A DNA stretch of 64,000 bases from Acidobacteriaceae bacterium (GTDB lineage Bacteria > Acidobacteriota > Terriglobia > Terriglobales > Acidobacteriaceae): assembly GCA_003165075.1 (NCBI GenBank), contig PLSM01000188.1, positions 77,028-141,027 on the forward strand, in the 5' to 3' direction. A program made the position numbers and the translations under genes. A model generated the notes under the pieces. It searched no databases and was not told where the DNA came from. It saw only the letters and a list, made by a program, of their open reading frames with translations. This document shows, piece by piece, positions 15,732 through 23,660 of this stretch (positions are counted from its first letter, which is position 1; every line of letters begins with the position of its first letter).

Positions 15732-16019
15732 CTACCGCTGCACATCAACCGAATCCACAATCAAGGAACAATACGCATCCACCGGTACTTTGTCTGGCCA
15801 GAACGGGTTGGATGCCTCGCGGCCCTCGGTAATCGCCACCATCTGCCCTTCGGCTGCGCCCAGCGCATCGATCGCGATCAGCGCTTTGCCCCCGCCCAAT
15901 CCGTTTCTTGCGCGCAGGTTTTCCATCGTCACCGGTTCCACCACCACCAGCGTCTTGCCACGAAACGACTCGACGGCCGGAGCCAAAGTAAGGTGACCGC
16001 GAACGATGCCCAGTCTCAT
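15732..16019 (-). CDS. BMC-P pentameric shell vertex protein (EutN/CcmL), paralogue 1
   Basis: A 95-residue EutN/CcmL fold: MRLGIVRGHLTLAPAVESFRGKTLVVVEP, then ALIAIDALGAAEGQMVAITEG and VPVDAYCSLIVDSVDV. Pentamers cap the vertices of the shell. Relative to the other two paralogues it has a longer insert around GREASNPFWPDK. It lies 3 bases from the adjacent BMC-P gene and 31 bases upstream of the aldolase. A locus with three different pentamer genes is common among aldolase-type BMCs. Confidence 0.93.
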   Translation of the reverse strand: MRLGIVRGHLTLAPAVESFRGKTLVVVEPVTMENLRARNGLGGGKALIAIDALGAAEGQMVAITEGREASNPFWPDKVPVDAYCSLIVDSVDVQR

Positions 16020-16022
16020 CCC

Positions 16023-16307
16023 TTACTCCCCCCCCGCGTTTCCGGTTGCCTGCGGCAAATCCACAATTCCCACCACCACCATGCGTGCCGGCGTGGTGTT
16101 ACCCAGCTTGGTCCGGGCAATATCGCCGTCGGTCGAAACCAGCACCGTCGAGCCTCGTCCCGCGCCCAGCCAGTCCACCACCACAATCGGCTCCGCTCCC
16201 GCGCTTCCGTCGCCTTCCAGCCGTTGCGCCACCAGGAACCTGCATCCGTCTAATGTCGGATGCTTCGTTGTCGCAACCACCGTGCCTTCTACCCGCGCCA
16301 GAAACAT
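16023..16307 (-). CDS. BMC-P pentameric shell vertex protein, paralogue 2
   Basis: 94 residues: MFLARVEGTVVATTKHPTLDGCRFLVAQ, then IVVVDWLGAGRGSTVLVSTDGDIAR and PARMVVVGIVDLPQ. The GAGRGSTVLVSTD loop is the conserved pentamer core. It starts 2 bases after the aldehyde dehydrogenase stop and is followed 3 bases later by paralogue 1, so all are translationally coupled. Confidence 0.93.
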   Translation of the reverse strand: MFLARVEGTVVATTKHPTLDGCRFLVAQRLEGDGSAGAEPIVVVDWLGAGRGSTVLVSTDGDIARTKLGNTTPARMVVVGIVDLPQATGNAGGE

Positions 16308-16309
16308 CG

Positions 16310-17761
16310 CTATATAATCCGCAGCGCGTTTCCGACAATAATCTGCCGCTGCCGCGTAAATGTCATCGGGGTCGTCACTCCCTCGCCGGTTGGAGTCGCA
16401 ACGCTGTGGCTGAAGTACCCCGGTCCACCATCTCCCAATGAGGCCGGCGACGGCGCGTTGTGGATGAAAAGCGTTGTGTTCATGGCCCGCGCCATGCGGG
16501 TCACGGCATTCACGTCTTGCGAATGCATGATCGCCGTGTGCCGGTAGCCATGCTCCGCCTTTACTGCGGCCGCAATGCCCGCGTCCACATCTTTCACCCG
16601 CACCACAGGAACAAAAGGCATCATCTGTTCTTCCACCACGTAGGGGTGGTTCGCATCGGTCTCTCCGAACAGCAGATCGGTACCCGCCGGCGCATGCACG
16701 CCCGCCGCCGCCGCCAGGACTGCGACATCCTTGCCCACGAATTCTTTCTTCACGTGCGCCCTGGCACAGCCCCCGCCTCCGCCGCCGCTTTCAAAGGTGA
16801 ATGCGGCCTTGGTCAGCCGTTCGATAGCCGCCGCATCCAACTGGAATGCCCCTGCACGGCGCATCGCGGCAATAAACGCATCGGCCACGGATGCGACAAC
16901 AAAAATTTCCTTCTCCGCAATGCAGAGCAGGTTGTTATCGAAGGATGCGCCCTTGATAATGCACTTTGCGGCGTGATCCAGATCGGCGGTTTCGTCCACC
17001 ACCACCGGCGGATTCCCCGGCCCGCCTGCGATCACGCGCTTGCCCGCTTTGCCCGCGGCCTTCACCACCGCCGAGCCTCCGGTCACACACAGCAGCGCGA
17101 TCTTCGGATGACTGAAGATCTGCTCCGCGGCTTCAATGCTGGGCTCGCGTATGGTGGTGATTACGTTCGCCACCCCAAGTTCCCGCTCGATCTCGCGGTT
17201 GAATAGCTGCAACGCGTATTGCGCCACCTTCGCGCCCGACGGGTGCGGCCCGAAAACCGCCGTATTCCCCGCGGCCAGGATGTTGATGGCGTTTGAAGCC
17301 ATGGTAGGCACCGAGTGGGTCACGGGAAGCATCATGCCGATCACGCCCCAGGGCGCGTGCTCAATGACGCACAATCCCGTACGATCGCTCCGCGCCTCGC
17401 TATGCATCGAGTCCACGCTCAGCACATGGCGCATGTTCATAAGCTTCAGGATTTTGTGATCGAGGCGGCCGACCTTGGTCTCCTCCATCTCCATGCGGCC
17501 CAGTTCCTCACGGCGTTCCTCGCAAATGCGCACGATGATATTGGTCATTCGCCCGCGATCCGCAAGGCTCATGGCCCCGACCTTCTTCTGCGCCTCGTAC
17601 GCCGCGTTGACAGCCTCATCCACAGTCGCGAAAACTCCATCCTGCGGAGCTGCGGCCCGGGTGACCGGCGCAGCGGAAGAAACCGGCTGCTGCAACTGCA
17701 CCCGCAGTCTCGCTACTACTTCTTTCGCAATGTCCGCGATCAACTGCTCCTGAATTTGCAT
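16310..17761 (-). CDS. CoA-acylating aldehyde dehydrogenase (PduP/EutE type)
   Basis: 483 residues. Residues 1-22 (EQLIADIAKEVVARLRVQL) form an amphipathic helix followed by an Ala/Pro linker, the classic PduP-type encapsulation peptide. The rest is an acylating aldehyde dehydrogenase: GPHPSGAKVA, VTGGSAVVKAAGKAGKRVI, GGPGNPPVVVDETADL and catalytic C280 in DNNLLCIAEKE. It converts an aldehyde, CoA and NAD+ into acyl-CoA and NADH inside the compartment. In this context lactaldehyde or propionaldehyde is the probable substrate. A run of six Gly (325-331, SGGGGGGCARAH) lies near the cofactor site, as in many BMC homologues. It starts 1 base after the upstream BMC-P stop. Confidence 0.93.
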   Translation of the reverse strand: MQIQEQLIADIAKEVVARLRVQLQQPVSSAAPVTRAAAPQDGVFATVDEAVNAAYEAQKKVGAMSLADRGRMTNIIVRICEERREELGRMEMEETKVGRLDHKILKLMNMRHVLSVDSMHSEARSDRTGLCVIEHAPWGVIGMMLPVTHSVPTMASNAINILAAGNTAVFGPHPSGAKVAQYALQLFNREIERELGVANVITTIREPSIEAAEQIFSHPKIALLCVTGGSAVVKAAGKAGKRVIAGGPGNPPVVVDETADLDHAAKCIIKGASFDNNLLCIAEKEIFVVASVADAFIAAMRRAGAFQLDAAAIERLTKAAFTFESGGGGGGCARAHVKKEFVGKDVAVLAAAAGVHAPAGTDLLFGETDANHPYVVEEQMMPFVPVVRVKDVDAGIAAAVKAEHGYRHTAIMHSQDVNAVTRMARAMNTTLFIHNAPSPASLGDGGPGYFSHSVATPTGEGVTTPMTFTRQRQIIVGNALRII

Positions 17762-18058
17762 TTATGGCTTCTCCAATAACCTGCCTTCAACCTCAAGGGC
17801 ATCCACGATGCCCACAATCACGGCATCGACCGGCGCATCTTTGGTTGCCGGCGTCAAACGAGCCGAACTGCCCTGCGTAAACAACACGCACTCGCCAATG
17901 CCGGCACCCACGCTGTCCACTGCGACCACTGAGCTGCCCGAAATCTGCAGCTTGCCTTCCCTGCTGATGTACGGCTGCACCAGCAGCAGCTTCATGCCGC
18001 GGAACTTCGCATTCTTCTGGGTGGCGACAACATTGCCGATAACTTTTGCTATGAACAT
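17762..18058 (-). CDS. BMC-P pentameric shell vertex protein, paralogue 3
   Basis: 98 residues: MFIAKVIGNVVATQKNAKFRGMKLLLVQPY, then VVAVDSVGAGIGECVLFTQGSSAR and PVDAVIVGIVDALEV. It is the canonical EutN-like pattern, and the closest of the three to PduN/EutN. The gene is immediately upstream of the dehydrogenase with no gap. Confidence 0.93.
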   Translation of the reverse strand: MFIAKVIGNVVATQKNAKFRGMKLLLVQPYISREGKLQISGSSVVAVDSVGAGIGECVLFTQGSSARLTPATKDAPVDAVIVGIVDALEVEGRLLEKP

Positions 18059-18106
18059 GCCGGTTCACCTCGTGCGCGACGGCGCACAAACACCCGCCGC
18101 CTGCAG

Positions 18107-18379
18107 TTACTTCGGCAATATCATTCCCAGGTTGTCGTGCGGACGCGCAATCACGTGCACGCTCTGCACCTCACCCGCACTGCGCGCAGCGCTGGCTCCG
18201 GCATCCACCGCGGCGCGGACCGAACCCACGTCCCCGGATACAAAGACCGAGCACAGACCGCTGCCGACCTTGTTCCAGCCCACAAACTTCACGCTGGCTG
18301 CCTTCAGCATCGCGTCTGTCGCCTGGACCAGCGCCACAAGACCCTTGGTCTCGATCATTCCAATCGCTTCATTCGCCAT
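18107..18379 (-). CDS. BMC-H hexameric shell protein, paralogue 1 (GSGL pore)
   Basis: 90 residues of a single Pfam00936-type domain: [27 protein letters not shown], pore segment [16 protein letters not shown], then [17 protein letters not shown]. Hexamers tile the shell facets. The pore tract GSGL resembles that of PduA-like hexamers that pass small polar metabolites. A Cys follows the pore motif (GLCSV). It is one of three tandem BMC-H genes with gaps of 14-20 bases. Confidence 0.95.
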   Translation of the reverse strand: MANEAIGMIETKGLVALVQATDAMLKAASVKFVGWNKVGSGLCSVFVSGDVGSVRAAVDAGASAARSAGEVQSVHVIARPHDNLGMILPK

Positions 18380-18399
18380 GTACGTTCTCCGATTCTCGA

Positions 18400-18669
18400 T
18401 TACTTCAACATGTTTTCGACGAGCGCATCGTGGGGACGCGCAATCACGTGCGACGACACCAGCTCTCCCACCACCTTGGCGGCTGCCGAGCCTGCGTCCA
18501 CCGCAGCCCGCACGCTGCCTACATCGCCGCGCACGATCGCTGTCACGTAGCCCCCGCCAATCTGCACGGTTTTCACTAGCTCTACGCTGGCCGCCTTCAC
18601 CATCGCGTCACATGCCTCGACAAGTCCGACGAGGCCCCTGGTTTCGATCAATCCGATTGCTTCACTCAT
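18400..18669 (-). CDS. BMC-H hexameric shell protein, paralogue 2 (GGGY pore)
   Basis: 89 residues: [48 protein letters not shown], then [17 protein letters not shown]. The pore motif is IGGGYV in place of the VGSGL of its two neighbours, and it has K at the VKTVQ position, so the hexamer pore should differ in size and charge. The C-terminal HDALVENML is typical for facet hexamers such as PduJ. Confidence 0.95.
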   Translation of the reverse strand: MSEAIGLIETRGLVGLVEACDAMVKAASVELVKTVQIGGGYVTAIVRGDVGSVRAAVDAGSAAAKVVGELVSSHVIARPHDALVENMLK

Positions 18670-18683
18670 CTGCTCTCCTCTGC

Positions 18684-18986
18684 CTACTGGGCAGCCTTGC
18701 GAGGCGCCGTCTTGTTGTTCTGTTGCACAAACGACGGCAGTTCATCGTGGGGGCGGGAGATCACCTGTACGCTGACCACCTCGCCGATCCGGGCAGCCGC
18801 TTCTGCGCCCGCATCGGTAGCTGCCTTTACGGCCGCCACATCCCCTTCCACGAAGGCCGTCACCAGTCCGGAGCCCACGGTCTGCCACCCGGCGAAGGAC
18901 ACGTTTGCGGACTTGAGCATGGCGTCGGTCGCCTCGAACAGCGCAACCAGGCCTTTGGTCTCAATCATTCCCAGCGCTTGTTTCAT
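18684..18986 (-). CDS. BMC-H hexameric shell protein, paralogue 3 (GSGL pore, basic tail)
   Basis: 100 residues: [27 protein letters not shown], pore segment [31 protein letters not shown] and an extra C-terminal tail [13 protein letters not shown] that the two other hexamers lack. The tail is basic and likely flexible, projecting from one face of the hexamer; its role is unknown. It is the first shell gene after pduL. Confidence 0.95.
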   Translation of the reverse strand: MKQALGMIETKGLVALFEATDAMLKSANVSFAGWQTVGSGLVTAFVEGDVAAVKAATDAGAEAAARIGEVVSVQVISRPHDELPSFVQQNNKTAPRKAAQ

Positions 18987-19010
18987 CGCTTCCTCTCTTC
19001 TTCACTAGCG

Positions 19011-19697
19011 TTACTTAAAAAGTTCAATGTCCTTGGTCAGGTGCAGACCGCAGGCGTTCGCTTCGTCCGTGTCCATGTGCACATTCAGCTTCGATGTAGG
19101 GTCGATGCGCACCACTACATTGTTAAAGGTCAACCCCGCAAGCCCGCCGATGCGGAGCTTCATCTTGTATCCCTGCGTCACGCCGAAATACGCCGCCTCT
19201 GCCGGGCTCATGTGTACGTGGATCCCGGCCCGGATCAAGCCTTCCTTCAATTCCACCACGCCCTTCGGCCCCACGATCACCGCGCCCGGCGTGCCCGCAA
19301 TGTCGCCGGAAATCCGGATCGGAATATCGCTGAATCCCAGCATGATGGCGTCGGTAAATGCCAGCTCTACCTGCGACTGCTTGCGCATCGGCCCCAGGAT
19401 CCGCAGGTTTGAAATCACCCGGCTTCGCGGACCCACGATCGTCACCATCTCTTTGGCCGCGAAGTTGCCTTCCTGAAACAGCGGACGGTCGAATGTCAGC
19501 TCCGTTCCCGGCCCAAAAAGAATGTCCATATCCGCGCGGCACACATGCATATGGCGCGAAGAGGTTTGCACGGTCAGGAGCGGCGCCTTGCCGTCCTTCC
19601 CTCGTCCCAGGTATTCCAACGCCACCTGGCGGACGATCTCCTCCACCGCTGATCTGTCAATGGAACCAATCGAGTTCGACATTGTTGCGCTTCCCAT
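19011..19697 (-). CDS. pduL: phosphotransacylase PduL
   Basis: 228 residues from ATG 19697 (an in-frame ATG at 19682 with GGGAAG upstream is equally possible). The N-terminal helix RSAVEEIVRQVALEYL is an encapsulation peptide. Two PduL half-domains follow with the zinc histidines SSRHMHVCRADMD, AGIHVHMSPAEA and KLNVHMDTDEANACG. PduL moves the acyl group from CoA to phosphate, recycling CoA inside the compartment and giving acyl-phosphate for the kinase. The longer stop-to-stop frame upstream overlaps ackA and is not coding. It lies between ackA (41-base gap) and the hexamer genes. Confidence 0.94.
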   Translation of the reverse strand: MGSATMSNSIGSIDRSAVEEIVRQVALEYLGRGKDGKAPLLTVQTSSRHMHVCRADMDILFGPGTELTFDRPLFQEGNFAAKEMVTIVGPRSRVISNLRILGPMRKQSQVELAFTDAIMLGFSDIPIRISGDIAGTPGAVIVGPKGVVELKEGLIRAGIHVHMSPAEAAYFGVTQGYKMKLRIGGLAGLTFNNVVVRIDPTSKLNVHMDTDEANACGLHLTKDIELFK

Positions 19698-19738
19698 AAG
19701 AAGTCCTGTACGGTCTTGCCTTGGTTGCCTTGCCGGTC

Positions 19739-20914
19739 TTACTTTGCCTGCCCGGCCAATACCTGCGCCGCGGCCTTTGCCCTGCCCACCACCGCCACTG
19801 TCTCCCGTGCCACAACGATCTCTTCGTTGGCCGGAACCACCAGAACCTTCACCGCGGACCCATCGGTTGAAATGGGGCCTTCGCCCTTGATGGTCGCGTT
19901 TCTGCCCGCATCCAGTTCCACCCCGAAGGCGGACAGGTCTTTCAACACGCCGGCGCGAATCTCTGCGCTGTTCTCTCCAATGCCGCCGGAAAACGTGATC
20001 GCGTCGATACCTCCCAACTCCAGCATGAATGCGCCCAGGTAGTGCCGGATGGCAAACACATACACGTCCAGCGCCAGCTGCGCTTGCCGATTGCCCGCTG
20101 CGGCGGCTTCGTTCAGGTCGCGCATGTCTCCGCTGGTGCCGCTGATCCCCGCCAGGCCGGACTTGCTGCCCAGCAGCACCGCCATCTGGTCCGGATCGAG
20201 GCCCAGCTTCTTCATCATGTGCAGCACCGCGAACACGTCGATGTCGCCCACGCGATTGTTCTGCGGCAATCCCGACTGCGGCGAGGCGCCCATGCTCACG
20301 TCGATGGCAACCCCGTTGCGAAAGGCCGCTAGGCTCGAGCTGCCGCCCAAGTGGCAGGAGATGTGGCGAATGTCGTTGCGTCCCAGCAGCGCCCGCGCTC
20401 TTTCGCTGGCAGCGCGATGGCTGGCCCCGTGGAAACCATAGCGGCGTATGCCGTACTTCGTGCGCCATTCGTAAGGCACACCAAAGGTGGTCGACGCCTC
20501 ATTCATGTTGTGATACGGACCGGTCTCAACCACGGCCACCAGCGGAACTCCCGGAAGCTCCTGCTGAAATGCCCGAATCGCCGCAATGTAGGGAGGATTG
20601 TGCGCCGGCGCAAGAAACGAAAACTCCTTCAGCGCGGCCAGAAACTCTTCGCCAATGATCTGAGGCTCGTTCAGCGGTCCGCCATGCACCGCCTTGAATC
20701 CCACCGCGCCGATCTCCTTCAGGCTCGTCAGCGCTTTACCCGGCCCGGCAATCGACTCGATGCACTTCCTGATCGCGGCTGGATAATCGGCACATTCGCC
20801 GCCCGGTTGCCCGATCCGCTCCACCCGTCCCTGCGCCAAAACTGTTTCATCCGGCATATCCAGGACGCGGTATTTAAACGATGTACTACCGATATTTGGA
20901 ATCAAACATTTCAT
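19739..20914 (-). CDS. ackA: acetate/propionate-type kinase (AckA family)
   Basis: 391 residues of the acetokinase fold: NIGSTSFKYRVLDM (phosphate loop), FHGASHRAASERA, CHLGGSSSLAAFRNG (adenosine region) and FSGGIGENSAEIRAGVL. It transfers phosphate from acyl-phosphate to ADP, giving the pathway its ATP. It is the first gene of the minus-strand BMC operon and has no targeting helix, so the reaction probably takes place in the cytosol after the acyl-phosphate leaves the shell. From context lactyl- or propionyl-phosphate is as likely as acetyl-phosphate. It diverges from pduS across 103 bases. Confidence 0.93.
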   Translation of the reverse strand: MKCLIPNIGSTSFKYRVLDMPDETVLAQGRVERIGQPGGECADYPAAIRKCIESIAGPGKALTSLKEIGAVGFKAVHGGPLNEPQIIGEEFLAALKEFSFLAPAHNPPYIAAIRAFQQELPGVPLVAVVETGPYHNMNEASTTFGVPYEWRTKYGIRRYGFHGASHRAASERARALLGRNDIRHISCHLGGSSSLAAFRNGVAIDVSMGASPQSGLPQNNRVGDIDVFAVLHMMKKLGLDPDQMAVLLGSKSGLAGISGTSGDMRDLNEAAAAGNRQAQLALDVYVFAIRHYLGAFMLELGGIDAITFSGGIGENSAEIRAGVLKDLSAFGVELDAGRNATIKGEGPISTDGSAVKVLVVPANEEIVVARETVAVVGRAKAAAQVLAGQAK

Positions 20915-20939
20915 TTTGACTGATCTTGATTGAAGATGA

Positions 20940-20969
20940 ATGATACGATACAGTGTTTGGCAGAGTCAA
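20940..20969 (-). promoter_or_regulatory. candidate sigma70-type promoter of the ackA-pduL-BMC operon
   Basis: The minus strand shows TTGACT (20964-20969), an 18-base spacer and TATCAT (20940-20945), 25 bases before the ackA start. A TTGACA on the plus strand (20990-20995) has no matching -10 before pduS, so the pduS promoter is not obvious. The intergenic region is the natural place for the DeoR operator. Confidence 0.45.
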
Positions 20970-21017
20970 TCGCATATTTCGGCAGTATTTTGACAGATTC
21001 TGAGGTAGAACCCAAAA

Positions 21018-22370
21018 ATGACGGCAAAAGCGAGCATCTCGCGAGTCGGGTCGGCTGGGGGTGGATTGCAAGCCCCCTCCCTCGATCGCTTGGAGGAACA
21101 CGGGATCGTGGGCGCGGGCGGCGGCGGTTTTCCCACCGCGGTAAAGCTCAAAACCACGGTTTCGATGGTCATTGCCAACGCGGCTGAATGCGAGCCCCTG
21201 CTGCACAAGGACAAGGAGCTGCTTCATCACCACGCCGAGCCCTTCCTGCGCGGCATGAAGATGGCCATGGACTTGGTCGGCGCGCGTGAAGGCGTGGTCG
21301 GAATCAAGGAGAAGTATCACGAAATCATCGCCGCACTTGAGGCCCAGGTGCCCGCGGGCGTTCGCGTCCAGCCCCTGCCGGATTGTTACCCGGCCGGCGA
21401 TGAATTCATCCTCGTCCACATGGTCACTGGCCGCGTGATTCCTCCCGGCGGGCTGCCCAAGGATGTCGACACGGTCGTCTCCAACGTCGAGACGCTGATG
21501 AATATCGCGCTGGACAAGCCCGTCACCCACAAGTACCTCACCGTTGCCGGAGCCGTGGAAACCCCCGTCACCCTGCGGGTTCCCATCGGCATCACCATCG
21601 GCGAAGTCATCGAAGCCGCTGGTGGAACCACTGTTGAGGACTTCGGCGTGTTGATCGGCGGCGTAATGATGGCCAAGCCTGCCGCCAGCCTTGACATTCC
21701 GGTCACCAAGACCACCGGCGGCATCGTTGTGCTGCCTGTGGAACACGCCCTCATCCGCCGCCATAACGCCCCTTGGCACCACATCGCAAAGATCGGGCGC
21801 TCGGCCTGCGACCAGTGCCGCTTCTGCACTGAATTCTGCCCCCGCTTTCTGCTCGGACATCCCATCGAGCCGCATCGCGCCATGCAGTCTCTCGGTTTCG
21901 CCAGCGGCGCCGACACCATGGTCGCCGGCACGCTTTACTGTTGCGAGTGCAACCTCTGCACCATGTTTGCCTGCCCCGAAGACCTCGATCCGAAGAGCGT
22001 CTGCGTGCAGTCCAAGCCCGTGGCGCGGGAGCGCGGCCTCACTTTCAAGGGAACGCCTGAATCCGTCACCCCCCATCCCATGGCTGAATTCCGCCGCGTG
22101 CCCATGCGCAGGCTGATGGCCAAGCTGGGCCTTGGCGAGTTCAACAATGTCGGCCCGCTCACTGAGCACACCTTTGCGCCGCGCAAGGTCAACGTGCTTC
22201 TCAAGCAGCACGCCGGAGCTCCTGCGGTTCCGGTGGTCAAGTCCGGCGACCGGGTGCGCGAGGGCGATCTACTCGCCGCCATGGAGAAGAGCAAACTAGG
22301 CGCCAGGATTCACGCCAGCATCGACGGCGTGGTCACGGTAAACAAAGACGCGATTGTCATCGAGGCATAA
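21018..22370 (+). CDS. pduS: PduS-type flavin/iron-sulfur electron-transfer protein
   Basis: 450 residues of the RnfC/PduS family: HGIVGAGGGGFPTAVKL (NADH/FMN-binding Gly-rich loop, about 27-45), a central SLBB-like domain, a ferredoxin-like insert with CDQCRFCTEFCP and CCECNLCTMFACP for two 4Fe-4S clusters, and a C-terminal barrel-sandwich domain ending VNKDAIVIEA. In Pdu compartments PduS oxidises NADH and binds PduT. No corrinoid-dependent enzyme is present here, so a cobalamin-reductase role is unlikely and NADH oxidation with electron export is inferred. No other Rnf subunits are encoded nearby. GAGGT precedes the start. It is divergent from the main operon and followed directly by pduT. 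Confidence 0.92.
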   Translation: MTAKASISRVGSAGGGLQAPSLDRLEEHGIVGAGGGGFPTAVKLKTTVSMVIANAAECEPLLHKDKELLHHHAEPFLRGMKMAMDLVGAREGVVGIKEKYHEIIAALEAQVPAGVRVQPLPDCYPAGDEFILVHMVTGRVIPPGGLPKDVDTVVSNVETLMNIALDKPVTHKYLTVAGAVETPVTLRVPIGITIGEVIEAAGGTTVEDFGVLIGGVMMAKPAASLDIPVTKTTGGIVVLPVEHALIRRHNAPWHHIAKIGRSACDQCRFCTEFCPRFLLGHPIEPHRAMQSLGFASGADTMVAGTLYCCECNLCTMFACPEDLDPKSVCVQSKPVARERGLTFKGTPESVTPHPMAEFRRVPMRRLMAKLGLGEFNNVGPLTEHTFAPRKVNVLLKQHAGAPAVPVVKSGDRVREGDLLAAMEKSKLGARIHASIDGVVTVNKDAIVIEA

Positions 22371-22389
22371 AGCGGAAGGAGCCAAACAG

Positions 22390-22950
22390 GTGTCTGAAAT
22401 CAATTCCATCGGGCTGATCGAGCTCTCCAGTGTCGCCACCGGGTTTCTGGTCCAGGACACGATGCTCAAGGCCGGTTCCGTTCAAATGCTGCTCTCCCGC
22501 ACCATCTGCTCGGGCAAGTACCTCATCGTGGTTTCCGGCGACGTCACCTCGGTCCAGGCAGCTTTGCTGGCTGGCGCGGCAGTTGCGGGTGCGTCTCTCA
22601 TCGAGCGCCGCCAGATTGCGCGTGTCCATCCCTCGGTGCTGAATGCCATCTCCCAGTCCGTCGATGTCGACCCCAGCCAGTTGCGTTCCATCGGCGTGGT
22701 TGAGACATTCTCCGCGGCCAGCATCATTGAAGTTGCCGACGCGGCCGTCAAATCCGCCAACGTCACCCTGCTCCGCGTCCACCTGGCCATGGCTTTGGGC
22801 GGCAAGGGCTTCGTGGTCATGGCCGGCGATGTGGCCAGCGTCCAGGCCGCCGTTGCCGCCGGAGCCAAAGTGGCTGGAGACGACGGCATGCTGGTCGGCA
22901 AGGGAGTCATTCCCGCGCCCGCTCCCGAGCTCTTCCGCGACTACATCTAA
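22390..22950 (+). CDS. pduT: PduT-type trimeric shell protein with Fe-S pore cysteine
   Basis: I start at GTG 22390, which has GGAAGGAG eight bases upstream; the ATG at 22354 inside pduS lacks this. The 186-residue product contains two tandem BMC domains: INSIGLIELSSVATGFLVQD, then SRTICSGKYLIVVSGDV, and RSIGVVETFSAASIIEVADA, then GKGFVVMAGDV. The Cys in TICSGK aligns with the PduT Cys that, three per trimer, holds a 4Fe-4S cluster in the pore. It ends PAPAPELFRDYI. This trimer can carry electrons across the shell and partners PduS, its upstream neighbour. Confidence 0.93.
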   Translation: MSEINSIGLIELSSVATGFLVQDTMLKAGSVQMLLSRTICSGKYLIVVSGDVTSVQAALLAGAAVAGASLIERRQIARVHPSVLNAISQSVDVDPSQLRSIGVVETFSAASIIEVADAAVKSANVTLLRVHLAMALGGKGFVVMAGDVASVQAAVAAGAKVAGDDGMLVGKGVIPAPAPELFRDYI

Positions 22951-23120
22951 GACTACGGTTGTAAATCGAAGATTCCGGAGGGAGCAGTGGGGTTTAACCC
23001 CCTTGAAAGGTGGGCATGTGGCCCGGTCATCATAGCACTATGAACGATGAAAGCTGTGCCCCGCTCATCGCGTTCTTTGCGATGAGCGGGCGTTGGCAGG
23101 TGAACATGTTCAGGCATCAG

Positions 23121-23200
23121 GCAGGTGGCCCACTCAATGCCCCTCCATCCATCTGTCCCTCCCGGGAAAATGAATCTGTGCCCCATTCATCGCGGCTTTA
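23121..23200 (+). repeat. 75-base RAYT-linked repeat, copy A
   Basis: It begins GCAGGTGGCCCACTCAATGC and runs through CATCCATCTGTCCCTCCCGG to CCCCATTCATCGCGGCTTTA. It is nearly identical to the copies at 23661 and 25424. After it this copy has an unrelated insertion (TTGTCAAGTTCCATGACAGC) before the TCATCGCGATGAGT palindrome, which the other copies have directly. Confidence 0.85.
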
Positions 23201-23246
23201 TTGTCAAGTTCCATGACAGCCTCATCGCGATGAGTCGGGGCAGGTC

Positions 23247-23290
23247 ACATCCTTGCGACGTATTTGCTTCTCGCCGCAACTGTGGGAATG
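23247..23290. repeat. degenerate GGGTGCCCCA-family palindrome, copy 3
   Basis: CATCCTTGCGACGTATTTGC pairs loosely with GCCGCAACTGTGGGAATGCA. It has the body of the copy-9 subtype (CCTTGCGGCGTATTTG...CGCAAGGGTGGGA) but has lost its GGGTGCC head. Confidence 0.45.
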
Positions 23291-23490
23291 CACGAACCTT
23301 CACCCCGCGTTTCCAGCCCCCGTCTCCTGCTCCGACCTATGAGTCGCAAACTCACCACTCGAGCTTTGCCGATTAATTCCCTGGCTCGCGCACAATGGAA
23401 GTGGAGGCAAGATCGGCCGGACGGCCGGCACCCCCCTAAAATCGGCGGGTGCCCCAGGTGCCGTGAGAAGTGAACACAACCACTGAAGAT

Positions 23491-23526
23491 GGGTGCCCCA
23501 GGTGCCTCGCCTTTGGGCACCTGGGA
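23491..23526. repeat. GGGTGCCCCA-type palindrome, copy 4
   Basis: GGGTGCCCCAGGTGCC and GGCACCTGGGA form a 10-bp stem around CTCGCCTTT. A second head (GGTGCCCCAGGTGCC) lies at 23448-23462 without its tail, so two elements may have recombined here. Confidence 0.65.
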
Positions 23527-23660
23527 TAGCACAGACTCTTACTGTCAGTCTTTGCTCTTTCTCGACTTCTGTAGTGATTCGTTGTACGCTTCCTGTCAAT
23601 GCCGCGCGGACTCAACCGATACGAACATAAGGGGAACTTTCACTTTCTCACATTCAGTTG

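Noticed and set aside
19698-20468. Long upstream extension of the pduL frame
   Set aside because: Lies entirely within ackA in another phase and is Arg/Gly/His-rich; PduL starts at 19697 or 19682.
20990-20995. TTGACA as -35 box of pduS
   Set aside because: A -10 box at normal spacing would fall on or after the pduS start codon, and none is visible.
20886-22211. 441-residue minus-strand frame opposite pduS
   Set aside because: His/Gly/Asp-rich composition typical of the antisense of a GC-rich gene; pduS has clear motifs and a ribosome site on the other strand.
21018-22370. RnfC subunit of an Rnf complex
   Set aside because: No other rnf genes are present, and the downstream gene is the PduT shell protein, so PduS is the better call.
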